From Streptomyces chumphonensis (lineage in GTDB: Bacteria > Actinomycetota > Actinomycetes > Streptomycetales > Streptomycetaceae), in contig NZ_JACXYU010000009.1 in the NCBI RefSeq assembly GCF_014779715.1, forward strand, positions 124,001 through 188,000: a stretch of DNA of 64,000 nucleotides. Reading direction: 5' to 3'. The notes under the pieces are model-generated. The model worked only from the letters and a program-made list of their open reading frames with translations, searched no databases and was not told where the DNA came from. The position numbers and the translations under genes are program-made. Numbering within the stretch: position 1 is the stretch's first letter; each line of letters starts with the position of its first letter. Shown one piece after another: positions 1 through 8,768 of this stretch.

Positions 1-845
1 GCGCCCACCCGTCGCTGACGCCGTCCTCCGCCGTCGCGCTGACCCTGCGCGCCGTCGGCGGCCTCACCACCCGCCAGATCGCCCGCGCCTACCTGGTGCC
101 CGAGGCGACCATGGCCCAGCGGATCAGCCGGGCCAAGCGCACCGTCGCGGGGGTGCGTCTCGACCGGCCCGGGGACGTCGCGACCGTGCTGCGCGTCCTC
201 TACCTGGTCTTCAACGAGGGCTACTCCGGCGACGTCGACCTGGCCGCCGAGGCGATCCGGCTCACCCGGCAGCTGGCGGCCGTCGTCGACCACCCCGAGG
301 TGGCCGGGCTGCTCGCCCTGATGCTGCTCCACCACGCCCGGCGGGACGCCCGCACCGCCCCCGACGGCGCCCTGGTGCCGCTCGCCGAGCAGGACCGCGG
401 CCGGTGGGACACGCGGGCCGTCGCCGAGGGCGTCGCGATCCTGCGGGGCGCCCTGGCCCGCGACCGGTTGGGCGAGTTCCAGGCGCAGGCCGCCGTCGCG
501 GCGCTGCACGCCGACGCACCCACCGCCGAGGAGACCGACTGGGTGCAGATCGTGGAGTGGTACGACGAGCTGGTGCGCCTGACCGACAGCCCCGTCGCCC
601 GGCTCAACCGCGCGGTGGCCGTCGGGGAGGCCGACGGGCCGCACGCCGGGCTGGCGGCCCTCGCGCGACTGGACGCCTCCCTTCCCCGGTACACCGCCGT
701 GGCGGCCCACCTGCACGAACGCGCCGGGGACCGGGAGCGGGCGGCGGTGCTCTACGCGGAGGCGGCCGGGAAGGCGTCGGACCTGGCCGAGCGCCACCAC
801 CTGACGCGTCAGGCCGCCCGGCTCAACACCCGCCTGGGTCGCTGA
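1..845 (+). CDS. ECF RNA polymerase sigma factor with C-terminal DUF6596-type extension (5' end missing)
   Basis: The reading frame is open from base 3 to the stop at 843-845, so the gene begins outside the window. The first visible residues form sigma region 4: a recognition helix with TTRQIARAYLVPEAT followed by MAQRISRAKR. About 220 residues after it contain the GYSGD and WYDELVRLTDSPVARLNRAVAV segments. These are typical of the ECF42/DUF6596 group, whose extension carries TPR-like repeats. Such proteins direct RNA polymerase to a small regulon and usually sit beside a DGPF-domain protein, which would lie left of the window. The function is clear; the regulon is not visible here. Confidence 0.87.
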   Translation, partial: AHPSLTPSSAVALTLRAVGGLTTRQIARAYLVPEATMAQRISRAKRTVAGVRLDRPGDVATVLRVLYLVFNEGYSGDVDLAAEAIRLTRQLAAVVDHPEVAGLLALMLLHHARRDARTAPDGALVPLAEQDRGRWDTRAVAEGVAILRGALARDRLGEFQAQAAVAALHADAPTAEETDWVQIVEWYDELVRLTDSPVARLNRAVAVGEADGPHAGLAALARLDASLPRYTAVAAHLHERAGDRERAAVLYAEAAGKASDLAERHHLTRQAARLNTRLGR

Positions 846-986
846 GCGCCGGCCACGGCGGCGGCGCGCGTCCGGGCCGGGCCGCGGCCGGGCCGGGGGC
901 GGAGCCGGGCCGGAGGGGCGGCGGGGCGGCGGTGCGGGGCGACTACGCTGGCGGGTGAGCCGGATCGTCGCAAGGAGCCCCACCGC

Positions 987-2795
987 ATGGCCGTCAACCT
1001 GGTCAACCTCGAAGCCGTCAGCAAGGCGTACACGCTGCGCACCCTGCTCGACGGCGTCTCCCTCGGCGTCAGCGAGGGGGACCGGATCGGGGTGGTCGGG
1101 CGCAACGGCGACGGCAAGACGACCCTCGTGCGCATCCTCGCCAAGCTGGAGCGGCCCGACGACGGCCGGATCACCCACCAGGGCGGGCTGCGGCTCGGCG
1201 TGCTGACGCAGCACGACTCGCTCGACCCGGCCGCGACCGTCCGCCAGGAGGTCGTCGGCGACCTCGCCGACCACGAGTGGGCCGGGAACGCCCGGGTGCG
1301 GGACGTGTTGACGGGCCTGTTCGGCGGCCTGGAGCTGCCCGGTTTCGCACAGGGCATGGACACCGTCATCGGACCGCTCTCCGGCGGGGAGCGGCGCCGC
1401 ATCGCGCTGGCCAAGCTGCTCATCGCCGAGCAGGACCTGATCGTGCTCGACGAACCGACCAACCACCTCGACGTGGAGGGCATCTCCTGGCTCGCCGCCC
1501 ATCTGCGCGCCCGCCGCTCGGCCCTGGTCTGCGTGACGCACGACCGCTGGTTCCTGGACCAGGTGTGCACCCGCATGTGGGACGTGCAGGGCGGGGTGGT
1601 GCACGAGTACGAGGGCGGCTACAGCGACTACGTGTTCGCCCGGGCGGAGCGGGAGCGCATCGCGGCCACCGAGGAGGCCAAGCGGCAGAACCTGGTCCGC
1701 AAGGAGCTGGCGTGGCTGCGGCGCGGCGCACCGGCGCGGACCAGCAAGCCGCGCTTCCGGGTCGAGGCCGCCAACGCGCTGATCGAGAACGAACCGCCGG
1801 TGCGCGACGGCGCGGAGCTGATGAAGTTCGCCAACTCCCGCCTCGGCAAGACGGTGTTCGACCTGGAGGGCGTCACGGTCGAGGCCGGGCCGCGGGTGCT
1901 GCTGGAGCGGGTGACGTGGCAGCTCGGGCCCGGCGACCGCGTCGGGCTCGTCGGCGTCAACGGCGCGGGCAAGACCTCGCTGCTGCGGGCGCTGTCCTCG
2001 GCGGCGCGCAGCGAGGGCGAGGAGCAGCCGGCCGCCGGGCACATCACCGTCGGCCGGACGGTGCGGCTCGCCTACCTGTCCCAGGAGGTCGCCGAACTCG
2101 ACCCCACCTGGCGGGTGCTGGAGGCCGTCGAGCAGGTGCGCTCCCGCGTGGACCTCGGCAAGGGCCGGGAGATGACGGCCTCCCAGCTGTGCGAGCGGTT
2201 CGGCTTCGCGAAGGAGAAGCAGTGGACGCCGGTGGGCGACCTGTCCGGCGGCGAACGGCGCCGGTTGCAGATCCTGCGGCTGCTGATGGACGAACCGAAC
2301 GTGCTCTTCCTCGACGAGCCGACCAACGACCTCGACATCGAGACCCTGACCCAGCTGGAGGACCTCCTCGACGGCTGGCCCGGCTCCCTCGTCGTCATCA
2401 GCCACGACCGCTACTTCCTGGAGCGCACGACGGACCGGGTGTTCGCCCTGCTCGGTGACCGGACGCTGCGGATGCTGCCGCGCGGCATCGACGAGTACCT
2501 GGAGCGGCGCGCGCGGGTCGTGGAGAGCGCGGCGTCCGCCCCGGCGGCCCGACCCGCCTCCGCCCCGGCGGGCGGGAAGCCGGCCGCGGTCTCCCGCGCG
2601 GCGCAGAAGGAGCTCCAGCGCATCGAGCGGCAGCTGGACAAGATCGGTGAGCGGCAGGGCACGCTGCACGCCCGGATGGCCGAGCACGCCACCGACTTCG
2701 AGAAGGTCGCCCGGCTCGACGCGGAGCTGCGGGAGCTCACCGAGCAGAAGGACGACCTGGAGCTGCGCTGGCTGGAGCTGGCCGAGGAGCAGTGA
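987..2795 (+). CDS. ABC-F family ATPase, Uup-like
   Basis: A soluble 602-residue protein with two ATP-binding cassettes and no membrane domain, so it is an ABC-F ribosome-associated ATPase and not a transporter. Cassette 1 has Walker A GRNGDGKT (about 38-45), signature LSGGE (about 131) and Walker B ending LDEPTNHLD (about 150-161). Cassette 2 has GVNGAGKT (about 322), LSGGE (about 417) and LDEPTNDLD (about 440). The linker contains RKELAWLRRG, as in Uup proteins, and the last 60 residues form a charged coiled coil like the Uup C-terminal domain. ABC-F proteins act on ribosomes at the E site; some give antibiotic resistance, others are housekeeping. The Uup-like linker argues for housekeeping. 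The start is ATG with AAGGAG about 10 bases upstream. A TACGCT -10-like hexamer lies at 944-949. Confidence 0.93.
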   Translation: MAVNLVNLEAVSKAYTLRTLLDGVSLGVSEGDRIGVVGRNGDGKTTLVRILAKLERPDDGRITHQGGLRLGVLTQHDSLDPAATVRQEVVGDLADHEWAGNARVRDVLTGLFGGLELPGFAQGMDTVIGPLSGGERRRIALAKLLIAEQDLIVLDEPTNHLDVEGISWLAAHLRARRSALVCVTHDRWFLDQVCTRMWDVQGGVVHEYEGGYSDYVFARAERERIAATEEAKRQNLVRKELAWLRRGAPARTSKPRFRVEAANALIENEPPVRDGAELMKFANSRLGKTVFDLEGVTVEAGPRVLLERVTWQLGPGDRVGLVGVNGAGKTSLLRALSSAARSEGEEQPAAGHITVGRTVRLAYLSQEVAELDPTWRVLEAVEQVRSRVDLGKGREMTASQLCERFGFAKEKQWTPVGDLSGGERRRLQILRLLMDEPNVLFLDEPTNDLDIETLTQLEDLLDGWPGSLVVISHDRYFLERTTDRVFALLGDRTLRMLPRGIDEYLERRARVVESAASAPAARPASAPAGGKPAAVSRAAQKELQRIERQLDKIGERQGTLHARMAEHATDFEKVARLDAELRELTEQKDDLELRWLELAEEQ

Positions 2796-3007
2796 CGCGG
2801 CGGGCCGGTCACGGCCGGGTCCCGGCTCGGTACCGGCTGGGCGGAGGCGGGGGAACCGCCTGCGGTCGCTCATGTGTCCGGTGGTACAAAGGGCTTCGCT
2901 CAACAACCCAGCAAGGCCGAAAATCGGCGGGCCAGATGTCCGATTCGCTCGTCCCTACGGGGGAATGAGGGGCAGGGCAATCGGTCCGCATGCGCAGAAG
3001 GATCGCC

Positions 3008-4972
3008 ATGTCGCAGCCGCCCCCACCCAGCCAGCCGCCGAACCAGCCACCCGGCGAGCCGCAGGACACACCGCAGGACGGGCCGCAGGACGGGCAGGCC
3101 ACCGGCGGCTTCGGGCCGCCGCCCGCCGAGCCCACCGAACCCGCGAAGCCCGCCTCCGGGCCGTCGCAGGAGTCGGCGGCGGGCGAATCCCCCGCCGAGG
3201 CACCGTCGTTGCGGAAGTCGCCGGAGAAGCCCGAGCAGCCCGCGCAGCCGGACCAGGCGCCGCCCGCACCCGGACCGGCCGCCCAGGCCCCGCCGCCGCC
3301 CGGCCAGGCACCGGCCGGGTACGGCTTCCCCCAGGCGCCCGGTCAGCCGCCCGGACAGCCGCCCGTGCCGCCCCCCGGATACGGCTACCCGGGGACGCCG
3401 CCGCCGTCGCAGCCCTACGGCTACCCGGCGCCCGGGGCGCCGGGGCCCTACGGCCAGCCCGGTCCCTACGGTCAGCAGCCCGGTCCGTACGGCCGGCCCG
3501 GCCCCTACGGCCAGCCGCCCACCTACCCGATGCCGGGCGTGCCGCAGCCGGGGGGCGGTGGGTTCAACAAGAAGATCATGATCATCGTCGCCGCCGTGGT
3601 GGCGGTGGCCGTGATCGCCGTCGGCGGGATCTTCCTGTTCACCGGGGGCGACGGGGAGCCCGAGGCCAAGGGCGACGACAAGGGCAACAGCCAGGGCGGC
3701 GAGGGCGACGGCGGGAAGGGCGGCGAGGGCGGCGAGGACGGCCAGGACGACGAGAAGTCCGGCCCGAGCGGCCCGCAGGACGGCGAGGGCGAGCTGGCCT
3801 GGCAGGTCGAGGCGCCCGAGTCGTTCAACGCCGAGATCATCATGGAGGTGCCCGGCGTCTGGTTCGTCGGGGACAACGTCGTCAAGTACGAGCACGACGC
3901 CGTCCGGGCCTACGACCTCGAGTCCGGGAAGAAGGCCTGGGAGATCGAGGCCGTCCGGGGCGAGGAGTGCGCCGCCGCGCCGACGGCGTCCGGCGACCGG
4001 ACGATGATCCTGTGGGGCCGCAAGTGCGAGAAGGCCATGGGCATCGACCTGGCGGCCGGCAAGGAGCTGTGGCGCGAGGACCTGCCCGCCCCCGAGGGCG
4101 AGAGCATGGCCGACGTGAGCTTCCCGCAGGCGGCGGTGAGCGGTGACACGGCGGGCGTGGCGTGGATCGGCGGCTCGGCCGCGTACGACCTCGACAGCGG
4201 CAAGCTCCTGTGGAAGCCGACCGACGACTACACCGAGTGCCGCGACCGCGCCTACGTGGGCGGCGAGCAGTTCATCACGATGATCGAGTGCGGCTTCGGC
4301 GACGAGGTGAAGCTCCAGACGCTGAGCGCCAAGGGCGAGAAGAAGGACGAGTGGGTGGCGCCCAAGGGCGTCGAGGTGCAGCGCGTCTTCTCCACGAACC
4401 CGCTCGTCATCGGCGTGAACGCGGGCGGCTCCAGCAGCATCGCCGTCACCGACATCATGGTCCTCTCCCAGGACCTGGAGCTCCAGAAGAAGATCAGCGT
4501 CGACGAGGACCGCTTCCAGTTCCGGACCGACGGCATCAAGCTGACGGACGTCCGCAACGTGGTCGTCGACCCGGAGGAGAACGTCATCTACCTGGAGACG
4601 AAGCTCCACCAGGGCGGGGACGGCCAGACCAACGAGATCGTCTCCTACGACCTGAAGTCCGGCCGTCAGAAGCAGGTCTTCGAGCTGGGCCAGCCCGGCG
4701 GCATCTCACCGGTCGCGATGCACGACGGCAAGCTGCTCGCCTTCGCCGACGGCGGCTACGAGGTGCCCGCGAACGCGCAGCTCCTCGACCCGGCGACGGG
4801 CGAGGCCGAGCCGTTCCTGGAACTGCCCACGGACAAGGACGAGAAGCTGCGCAAGATGACCACGGGCAGCAACACCCGCCCGATGTGGGCGGGCGGCACG
4901 CTGCTGTTCGTCACCACGCAGCTGTACACGGACACCTCGCTCAACAACGCGCTGATGATGGCGGTGCGTTAG
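3008..4972 (+). CDS. Membrane-anchored PQQ-type beta-propeller protein with proline-rich cytoplasmic tail
   Basis: A 654-residue protein. Residues 1-180 are proline/glycine/tyrosine-rich with repeated PYGQPGPYG-like units. One membrane segment follows near 190-210 (IMIIVAAVVAVAVIAVGG), then a charged Gly/Glu/Asp/Lys linker, then about 390 residues with outward-facing propeller repeats (AYDLESGKKAWEIE, AYDLDSGKLLWKP and similar). The fold resembles BamB/PQQ-binding-like repeats. Streptomyces have many such proteins of unknown ligand; extracellular binding or scaffolding is an inference. ATG 3008 is preferred over the in-frame ATG at 2990 because AGAAGGA lies 6 bases upstream of 3008. A 15-bp hairpin follows the gene, so it is probably monocistronic. 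Confidence 0.85.
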   Translation: MSQPPPPSQPPNQPPGEPQDTPQDGPQDGQATGGFGPPPAEPTEPAKPASGPSQESAAGESPAEAPSLRKSPEKPEQPAQPDQAPPAPGPAAQAPPPPGQAPAGYGFPQAPGQPPGQPPVPPPGYGYPGTPPPSQPYGYPAPGAPGPYGQPGPYGQQPGPYGRPGPYGQPPTYPMPGVPQPGGGGFNKKIMIIVAAVVAVAVIAVGGIFLFTGGDGEPEAKGDDKGNSQGGEGDGGKGGEGGEDGQDDEKSGPSGPQDGEGELAWQVEAPESFNAEIIMEVPGVWFVGDNVVKYEHDAVRAYDLESGKKAWEIEAVRGEECAAAPTASGDRTMILWGRKCEKAMGIDLAAGKELWREDLPAPEGESMADVSFPQAAVSGDTAGVAWIGGSAAYDLDSGKLLWKPTDDYTECRDRAYVGGEQFITMIECGFGDEVKLQTLSAKGEKKDEWVAPKGVEVQRVFSTNPLVIGVNAGGSSSIAVTDIMVLSQDLELQKKISVDEDRFQFRTDGIKLTDVRNVVVDPEENVIYLETKLHQGGDGQTNEIVSYDLKSGRQKQVFELGQPGGISPVAMHDGKLLAFADGGYEVPANAQLLDPATGEAEPFLELPTDKDEKLRKMTTGSNTRPMWAGGTLLFVTTQLYTDTSLNNALMMAVR

Positions 4973-5008
4973 GGCGGCGCGGGGCCGCGGGTCCCGAAGG
5001 ACGGTCCA

Positions 5009-5045
5009 CGGCGGGCCGCACGCGCAGGTCGCGTGCGGCCCGCCG
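5009..5045 (+). terminator. Perfect 15-bp hairpin after the beta-propeller gene
   Basis: Left arm 5009-5023 and right arm 5031-5045 are perfectly complementary, with a 7-base loop, starting 37 bases after the stop. There is no T-run, as is common for Streptomyces terminators. Confidence 0.75.
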
Positions 5046-5158
5046 CCGTGTCCGGAGGGGGTCTGCACAGCGGGCACCCGACGCGGTAGCTTGCGCGGTT
5101 ACCGGGGCGGGGCCGGACGGCGTGGTGCGGGGGCGGCAGACGGTGAAGGGGCGGGCGG

Positions 5159-5812
5159 ATGGGTGTGCGGGTCGTGGTCGTGGACGACCACCGGTTGCAG
5201 GCCGAGGCACTGGCCTCCGCCCTCAGGTTGCGCGGTCACCGCGTCCTGGCCGCCTTCACCCCGGGCCAGGACGCCGTGGAGTTCGTCGTCCGCAGGCGGC
5301 CCGAGGTGTGTCTGTGGGGGACGGCCGTGCCCGAGGGGCCGGGGGTGCTCGCCCCGGTCGCGCGCATCCGGGCGCGGCTGGAGCGGACGGCCGTCCTCGT
5401 CCTCGGGCCGGTGCCGAGCCCGCGCGGGGTGGCCGCCGCCTTCGCCGCCGGTGCCTGCGGTTACGTGCCCAGCGACGGGCGGGTGGCCGGCGTCGAGCGG
5501 GCGTTGGCGCGGGTGCGGGCGGGGGAGGCGGCCGTCACGCCGGAGTTGCTGCGGCTGGCCTTCGCCGAGCTGCTGGACCCGGCGCCCCGTCCGGGCGACG
5601 AGGCCGAGCGGCTGCGGGCGCTGCTGACGCCCCGGGAGGTGGAGGTGCTGACGCGGGTCGCGGAGGGTGAGGACACCCGGGCCATCGCGGCGCGGCTGGG
5701 CATCGCGCCCAGCACGGCGCGCACGCACGTGCAGCGCGTCCTGGCGAAGCTGGAGGTCGGCTCCCGGCTGGAGGCCGCCGCGCTCGCCGCCCGCACGGGG
5801 CTGCTCAGCTGA
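5159..5812 (+). CDS. Orphan NarL/LuxR-type response regulator with degenerate receiver domain
   Basis: A 217-residue protein: receiver domain at residues 1-120, LuxR-type HTH at about 150-217 (LTPREVEVLTRVAEG, then DTRAIAARLGIAPSTARTHVQRVL). The receiver keeps the acidic pair (VVVVDDHR) but the site that normally carries the phosphorylated Asp reads VCLWGTAV, with no Asp. It is therefore unlikely to be switched by a histidine kinase in the usual way. No kinase gene adjoins it. The start is ATG with GAAGGGG upstream. The stop overlaps the convergent acetyltransferase gene by 8 bases. Family assignment is firm; the target genes are unknown. Confidence 0.87.
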   Translation: MGVRVVVVDDHRLQAEALASALRLRGHRVLAAFTPGQDAVEFVVRRRPEVCLWGTAVPEGPGVLAPVARIRARLERTAVLVLGPVPSPRGVAAAFAAGACGYVPSDGRVAGVERALARVRAGEAAVTPELLRLAFAELLDPAPRPGDEAERLRALLTPREVEVLTRVAEGEDTRAIAARLGIAPSTARTHVQRVLAKLEVGSRLEAAALAARTGLLS

Positions 5813-6254
5813 GGGACTTGGTGAACAGGTGGTCCGTGACGCCCGGCGGGTAGTCGGGCAGCACGGAGACGAGGGTGTACCCGACCTTCCGGTAGAACTC
5901 CGGCGCCTGGAAGTCCCACGTCTCGACGCGGGAGAAGCGGCAGCCGTGCTGGTCCCTGGCCAGCCGCTCGGCCCGGCCGACGAGTTCGCCGCCGAGCCCC
6001 GCGCCCCGGTGCCGCTCGTCCACCCACAGGTAGTCGATGTGCAGCCAGCGGGCCCAGACGTGGCCGATGAGGCCCCCGGCGAACTCCTCGCCGCCCGCCG
6101 GGTCGAGGGCGGTCACGTCGAGCGGCACCTCGGTGTCGTCGACCGTGCCGCGCAGGGCGGCCAGGACGGGGGAGCGGTGGGTGTTCGTCTCCCGCAGCCG
6201 CGCGACGAGCAGACTCCGCCGGGTCTCGCTGACCGTCGTGTCGAAGGTGTACAT
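5805..6254 (-). CDS. GNAT family N-acetyltransferase
   Basis: A 149-residue protein with the GNAT fold. Motif A is visible as RHRGAGLGGELV (acetyl-CoA pyrophosphate loop), preceded by the beta-strand HIDYLWVDE. The C-terminal APEFYRKVGYTLVSVLPDYP motif is typical of motif B. It transfers an acetyl group from acetyl-CoA to an amine; the substrate cannot be read from sequence. It lies between two orphan LuxR-type regulators, convergent with one and divergent from the other, with no sign that they form one unit. Confidence 0.88.
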   Translation of the reverse strand: MYTFDTTVSETRRSLLVARLRETNTHRSPVLAALRGTVDDTEVPLDVTALDPAGGEEFAGGLIGHVWARWLHIDYLWVDERHRGAGLGGELVGRAERLARDQHGCRFSRVETWDFQAPEFYRKVGYTLVSVLPDYPPGVTDHLFTKSLS

Positions 6255-6394
6255 GCGGCCGACTGTACGGTCCCCCGTGGCCCGGTGGAGGACCGCTCAA
6301 GGGCGGGCGGAGGAGTTCGGCCACTTTGCGCGCCGGGGCTTCCGCCGCCGGGCGCCGTCCGTACCCTGGTCCGCACCGTGCTGGGGGTGGGTGT

Positions 6395-7099
6395 GTGCGA
6401 CGGATACGGGTGCTGGTGGCCGACGGGCACCGGGTGTTCGCCGAGTCGATGGTGGCCGCGCTGGCGGCCGAGCCCGACCTGGAGCCGGCCGCCGCGGGCA
6501 GCGGGCCGGCGGCCCTGCGGCACCTGGAGCGCTCGGCCGGGGCCGGGCGCCCGTTCGACGTGCTCCTGATCGACGCGGAGCTCGTCGGAGCGGGACGGGA
6601 GGGCGGCGACGAGGTGCCGGAGGCGGGCTTCCTGACGGCGGTCCGCGCGGCGCACCCGGCGGTGCGCCCGGTCGTCCTGGCCGCCCGGGACGACCCCCGG
6701 CACGCCGCCGCCGCGCTGCGGGCCGGGGCGTGCGGCTGGGTGGCCAAGGGCGCCTCGCTCTCCCGGCTCCTGCGCGTCGTGCGCGGGGTCCTGCGGGAGG
6801 AGACGCACGTGCCGCCGGTCCTGCTCACGGCCGTTCTGCGGGAGCTGACGGCCGGGGCCCGGCACCGCAGCGAGGGGGAGCGGCTGCTGGCGTCGCTGAC
6901 CCCGCGCGAGCGGGAGGTGCTGCGCTGCATGGTCGCGGGGCTGGGGCGGAACGCGGTCGCCGAGCGGCTGTTCCTGTCCCCCCACACGGTGCGCACCCAC
7001 ATGCAGAACGTCCTCGGCAAGCTCGGCGTCCACTCGACGCTGGCCGCCGTCGCCCTGGCCCGCCGGGCCGGGCTGACCCCGCCGGACCCGCCGCCCTGA
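6395..7099 (+). CDS. Orphan NarL/LuxR-type response regulator
   Basis: The best start is GTG 6395, preceded by GGGGGTGG; a longer in-frame reading from 6326 adds only unlikely sequence. The protein is 234 residues. The receiver starts RIRVLVADGHRVF and keeps a candidate phosphoacceptor Asp in DVLLIDAEL. It has the later AKG lysine position. The LuxR HTH is LTPREREVLRCMVAG ... LSPHTVRTHMQNVLGKLGV. Unlike the regulator at 5159-5812 it could be phosphorylated, although the second acidic position reads ADG in place of DD. No histidine kinase lies beside it; the nearest one in the window is the orphan at 25788-27128. Confidence 0.86.
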   Translation: MRRIRVLVADGHRVFAESMVAALAAEPDLEPAAAGSGPAALRHLERSAGAGRPFDVLLIDAELVGAGREGGDEVPEAGFLTAVRAAHPAVRPVVLAARDDPRHAAAALRAGACGWVAKGASLSRLLRVVRGVLREETHVPPVLLTAVLRELTAGARHRSEGERLLASLTPREREVLRCMVAGLGRNAVAERLFLSPHTVRTHMQNVLGKLGVHSTLAAVALARRAGLTPPDPPP

Positions 7100-7136
7100 C
7101 CGTCGGCCGTCGGACGGAGCCGGCCGTCGGACGCGC

Positions 7137-7640
7137 TCAGAGGCCGGCGGGGACGTTGTCGAAGGGGGCGGTCAGCAGTCGGAGCAGACCGGCGAGGTCG
7201 GCGCGCTGCGCGGAGGACAGCTCGACGAGGATGGCCCGCTCCTGGGCGAGCAGTCCGGCGAGTGCCTGGTCGGCCCGGTCGCGGCCCTCGGCCGTCAGCC
7301 TGACGAGCACCCCGCGCCGGTCGCTCGGGTCCGGGAGCCGTTCGACGAGGCCCTTCTTGGCCAGCCGGTCGATCCGGTTCGTCATCGTGCCGGACGTCAC
7401 GAGCGTCTGGGTCAGCAGCTGGCCGGGGGAGAGCTGGTACGGGGCTCCGGCACGCCTCAGCGAGGTGAGGACGTCGAACTCCCAGGGCTCCAGGGCGTGC
7501 TCCGCGAACGCGATCCGGCGGGCCCGGTCGAGGTGCCGCGCCAGCCGGCTGACCCGGCTGAGCACCTCCAGGGGTTCCACGTCGAGATCGGGGCGTTCGC
7601 GGCGCCATGCTGCGACCAGTCGGTCGACCTCGTCCTCCAT
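7137..7640 (-). CDS. MarR family transcriptional regulator
   Basis: A 167-residue winged-helix regulator. The recognition region TLVTSGTMTNRIDRLAKKGLVERLPDPSDRRGVLVRLTAEG has the MarR signature, including the DxRxxxVxLT wing. Helix 1 begins with EDEVDRLVAAWRRE. The start is placed at ATG 7640 (MEDEVDRL) because the in-frame upstream extension has no MarR similarity. It is divergent from tam with a 147-base gap that contains an imperfect inverted repeat, a likely operator. MarR proteins usually repress themselves and a neighbour and respond to small ligands. Confidence 0.92.
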   Translation of the reverse strand: MEDEVDRLVAAWRRERPDLDVEPLEVLSRVSRLARHLDRARRIAFAEHALEPWEFDVLTSLRRAGAPYQLSPGQLLTQTLVTSGTMTNRIDRLAKKGLVERLPDPSDRRGVLVRLTAEGRDRADQALAGLLAQERAILVELSSAQRADLAGLLRLLTAPFDNVPAGL

Positions 7641-7671
7641 GCCGTCAGTGTAGTAGTTGTGTCGCCATAAA

Positions 7672-7691
7672 GTTTCTTGATGTCGAGACAC
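7672..7691. promoter_or_regulatory. Candidate operator of the divergent MarR regulator
   Basis: An imperfect inverted repeat centred on TCTTGATGTCGAGA, in the gap between the MarR gene and tam. Seven of ten base pairs match across the dyad. The position 32 bases upstream of the MarR start, in the AT-richer part of the gap, fits autoregulation. Binding is inferred. Confidence 0.45.
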
Positions 7692-7787
7692 ATCGGAGGG
7701 GTGACGGCCCTTCCGGAGTGGAAGGCTCCGAACGCCGGGACCGCCTGTCAGGCACGGCAGGTCCACGCACGCAAGGAGGCACCGCAC

Positions 7788-8609
7788 ATGTCGTCCGCAC
7801 CGACCTGGGACCCCCAGACCTACCTCCACCACACCGACCACCGCACCCGCCCGTTCCTCGACCTGCTGGACCGCATACCCGAGCTCCCCGCCGCCGGACG
7901 CCCGCCGCGCATCGCCGACCTCGGGTGCGGCCCCGGCAACGTCACGGCCCTCCTCGCCGACCGGTGGCCCGGCGCCCGCATCACCGGCTACGACAGCTCA
8001 CCGCACATGCTGGCGGCCGCCCGCGCCCACGCGGGCCCCACCCCCGGCGGCGGACGGATCGACTTCGCGGCCGGCGACATCGCGGACTGGGAACCCCAGG
8101 AGCCCTACGACCTCATCGTCTCCAACGCCGCGCTCCAGTGGGTCGAGGGCCATGCGGAACGCTTCAAGACCTGGCTGGAGGCGCTGCCGCCCGGCGGCGT
8201 CCTCGCCCTCCAGGTCCCGGCCAACTTCACCTCCCCCAGCCACGCCCTGCTCGGAGAACTCTGCGACGCGCCCCGCTGGCGCGACCGCCTCGGGGCCCAG
8301 GGCCGCCGGTACGTCCACATCCTCCGGCCGGAGGAGTACCTCCAGCGGCTCACCGACCTCGGCTGCGCGGCCGACGTGTGGGAGACCACCTACGTCCAGC
8401 TCCTCCAGGGCCCCGACGCCGTGCTGGGCTGGACGCGCGGCACGGCCCTGCGCCCGGTCCTCACCACGCTCGCCGACGACCCGGAGGCCGCCGAGGAGTT
8501 CGTCGCCGAGTACCGCGAGCTGCTCCGCGCCGCCTACCCCGAGGGGCCGCACGGCACGGTCTTCCCGTTCCGCCGCGTCTTCGCCGTCGCCCGCAGACCC
8601 GCCGACTGA
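7788..8609 (+). CDS. tam: Trans-aconitate 2-methyltransferase
   Basis: A 273-residue class I SAM methyltransferase that matches E. coli Tam along its length. The N-terminus has the characteristic W(D/N)P..YL...D.RTRP pattern, then SAM motif I ADLGCGPGNVTALL, acidic motif II ITGYDSSPHML, DLIVSNAALQWV, and late segments WETTYVQLL and TALRPVL. Tam methylates trans-aconitate, which arises spontaneously from cis-aconitate and inhibits aconitase. The start is ATG 7788 with AAGGAGG 8 bases upstream. A short hairpin follows the stop. It is divergent from a MarR gene that may control it. Confidence 0.93.
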   Translation: MSSAPTWDPQTYLHHTDHRTRPFLDLLDRIPELPAAGRPPRIADLGCGPGNVTALLADRWPGARITGYDSSPHMLAAARAHAGPTPGGGRIDFAAGDIADWEPQEPYDLIVSNAALQWVEGHAERFKTWLEALPPGGVLALQVPANFTSPSHALLGELCDAPRWRDRLGAQGRRYVHILRPEEYLQRLTDLGCAADVWETTYVQLLQGPDAVLGWTRGTALRPVLTTLADDPEAAEEFVAEYRELLRAAYPEGPHGTVFPFRRVFAVARRPAD

Positions 8610-8612
8610 ACC

Positions 8613-8633
8613 GCCCGCCCGGCCGGGGCGGGC
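8613..8633 (+). terminator. GC hairpin after tam
   Basis: Arms 8613-8620 (GCCCGCCC) and 8626-8633 (GGGCGGGC) pair perfectly with a 5-base loop, starting 3 bases after the tam stop. There is no T-run. Confidence 0.55.
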
Positions 8634-8711
8634 CCGTAGGCGTCCCCCGGACGGTCCCGCCAGGGGGCCGCGTCACGGAGGCGGACCTACGGTGAGAGCC
8701 GAACGCGTGTG

Positions 8712-8740
8712 CCGGACACCGACCCCGCACCGGTGTCCGG
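8712..8740 (+). promoter_or_regulatory. 10-bp inverted repeat in the leader of the MMPL gene
   Basis: CCGGACACCG (8712-8721) and CGGTGTCCGG (8731-8740) are perfect inverted repeats with a 9-base spacer, ending 28 bases before the MMPL start. It could be an operator or a leader hairpin; the sequence does not decide. Confidence 0.4.
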
Positions 8741-8768
8741 CCCGAGACGGTCCAGGCAGGGAGTGGTC

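Noticed and set aside
2900..4609. Minus-strand frame opposite the beta-propeller gene
   Set aside because: Composition artefact; the plus strand has a ribosome site, transmembrane segment and propeller repeats.
7104..7132. Direct repeat CGGCCGTCGGAC, twice, between the LuxR-type regulator and MarR genes
   Set aside because: Only two copies in a GC-rich convergent gap; no dyad or regulator link, so not called as a functional site.
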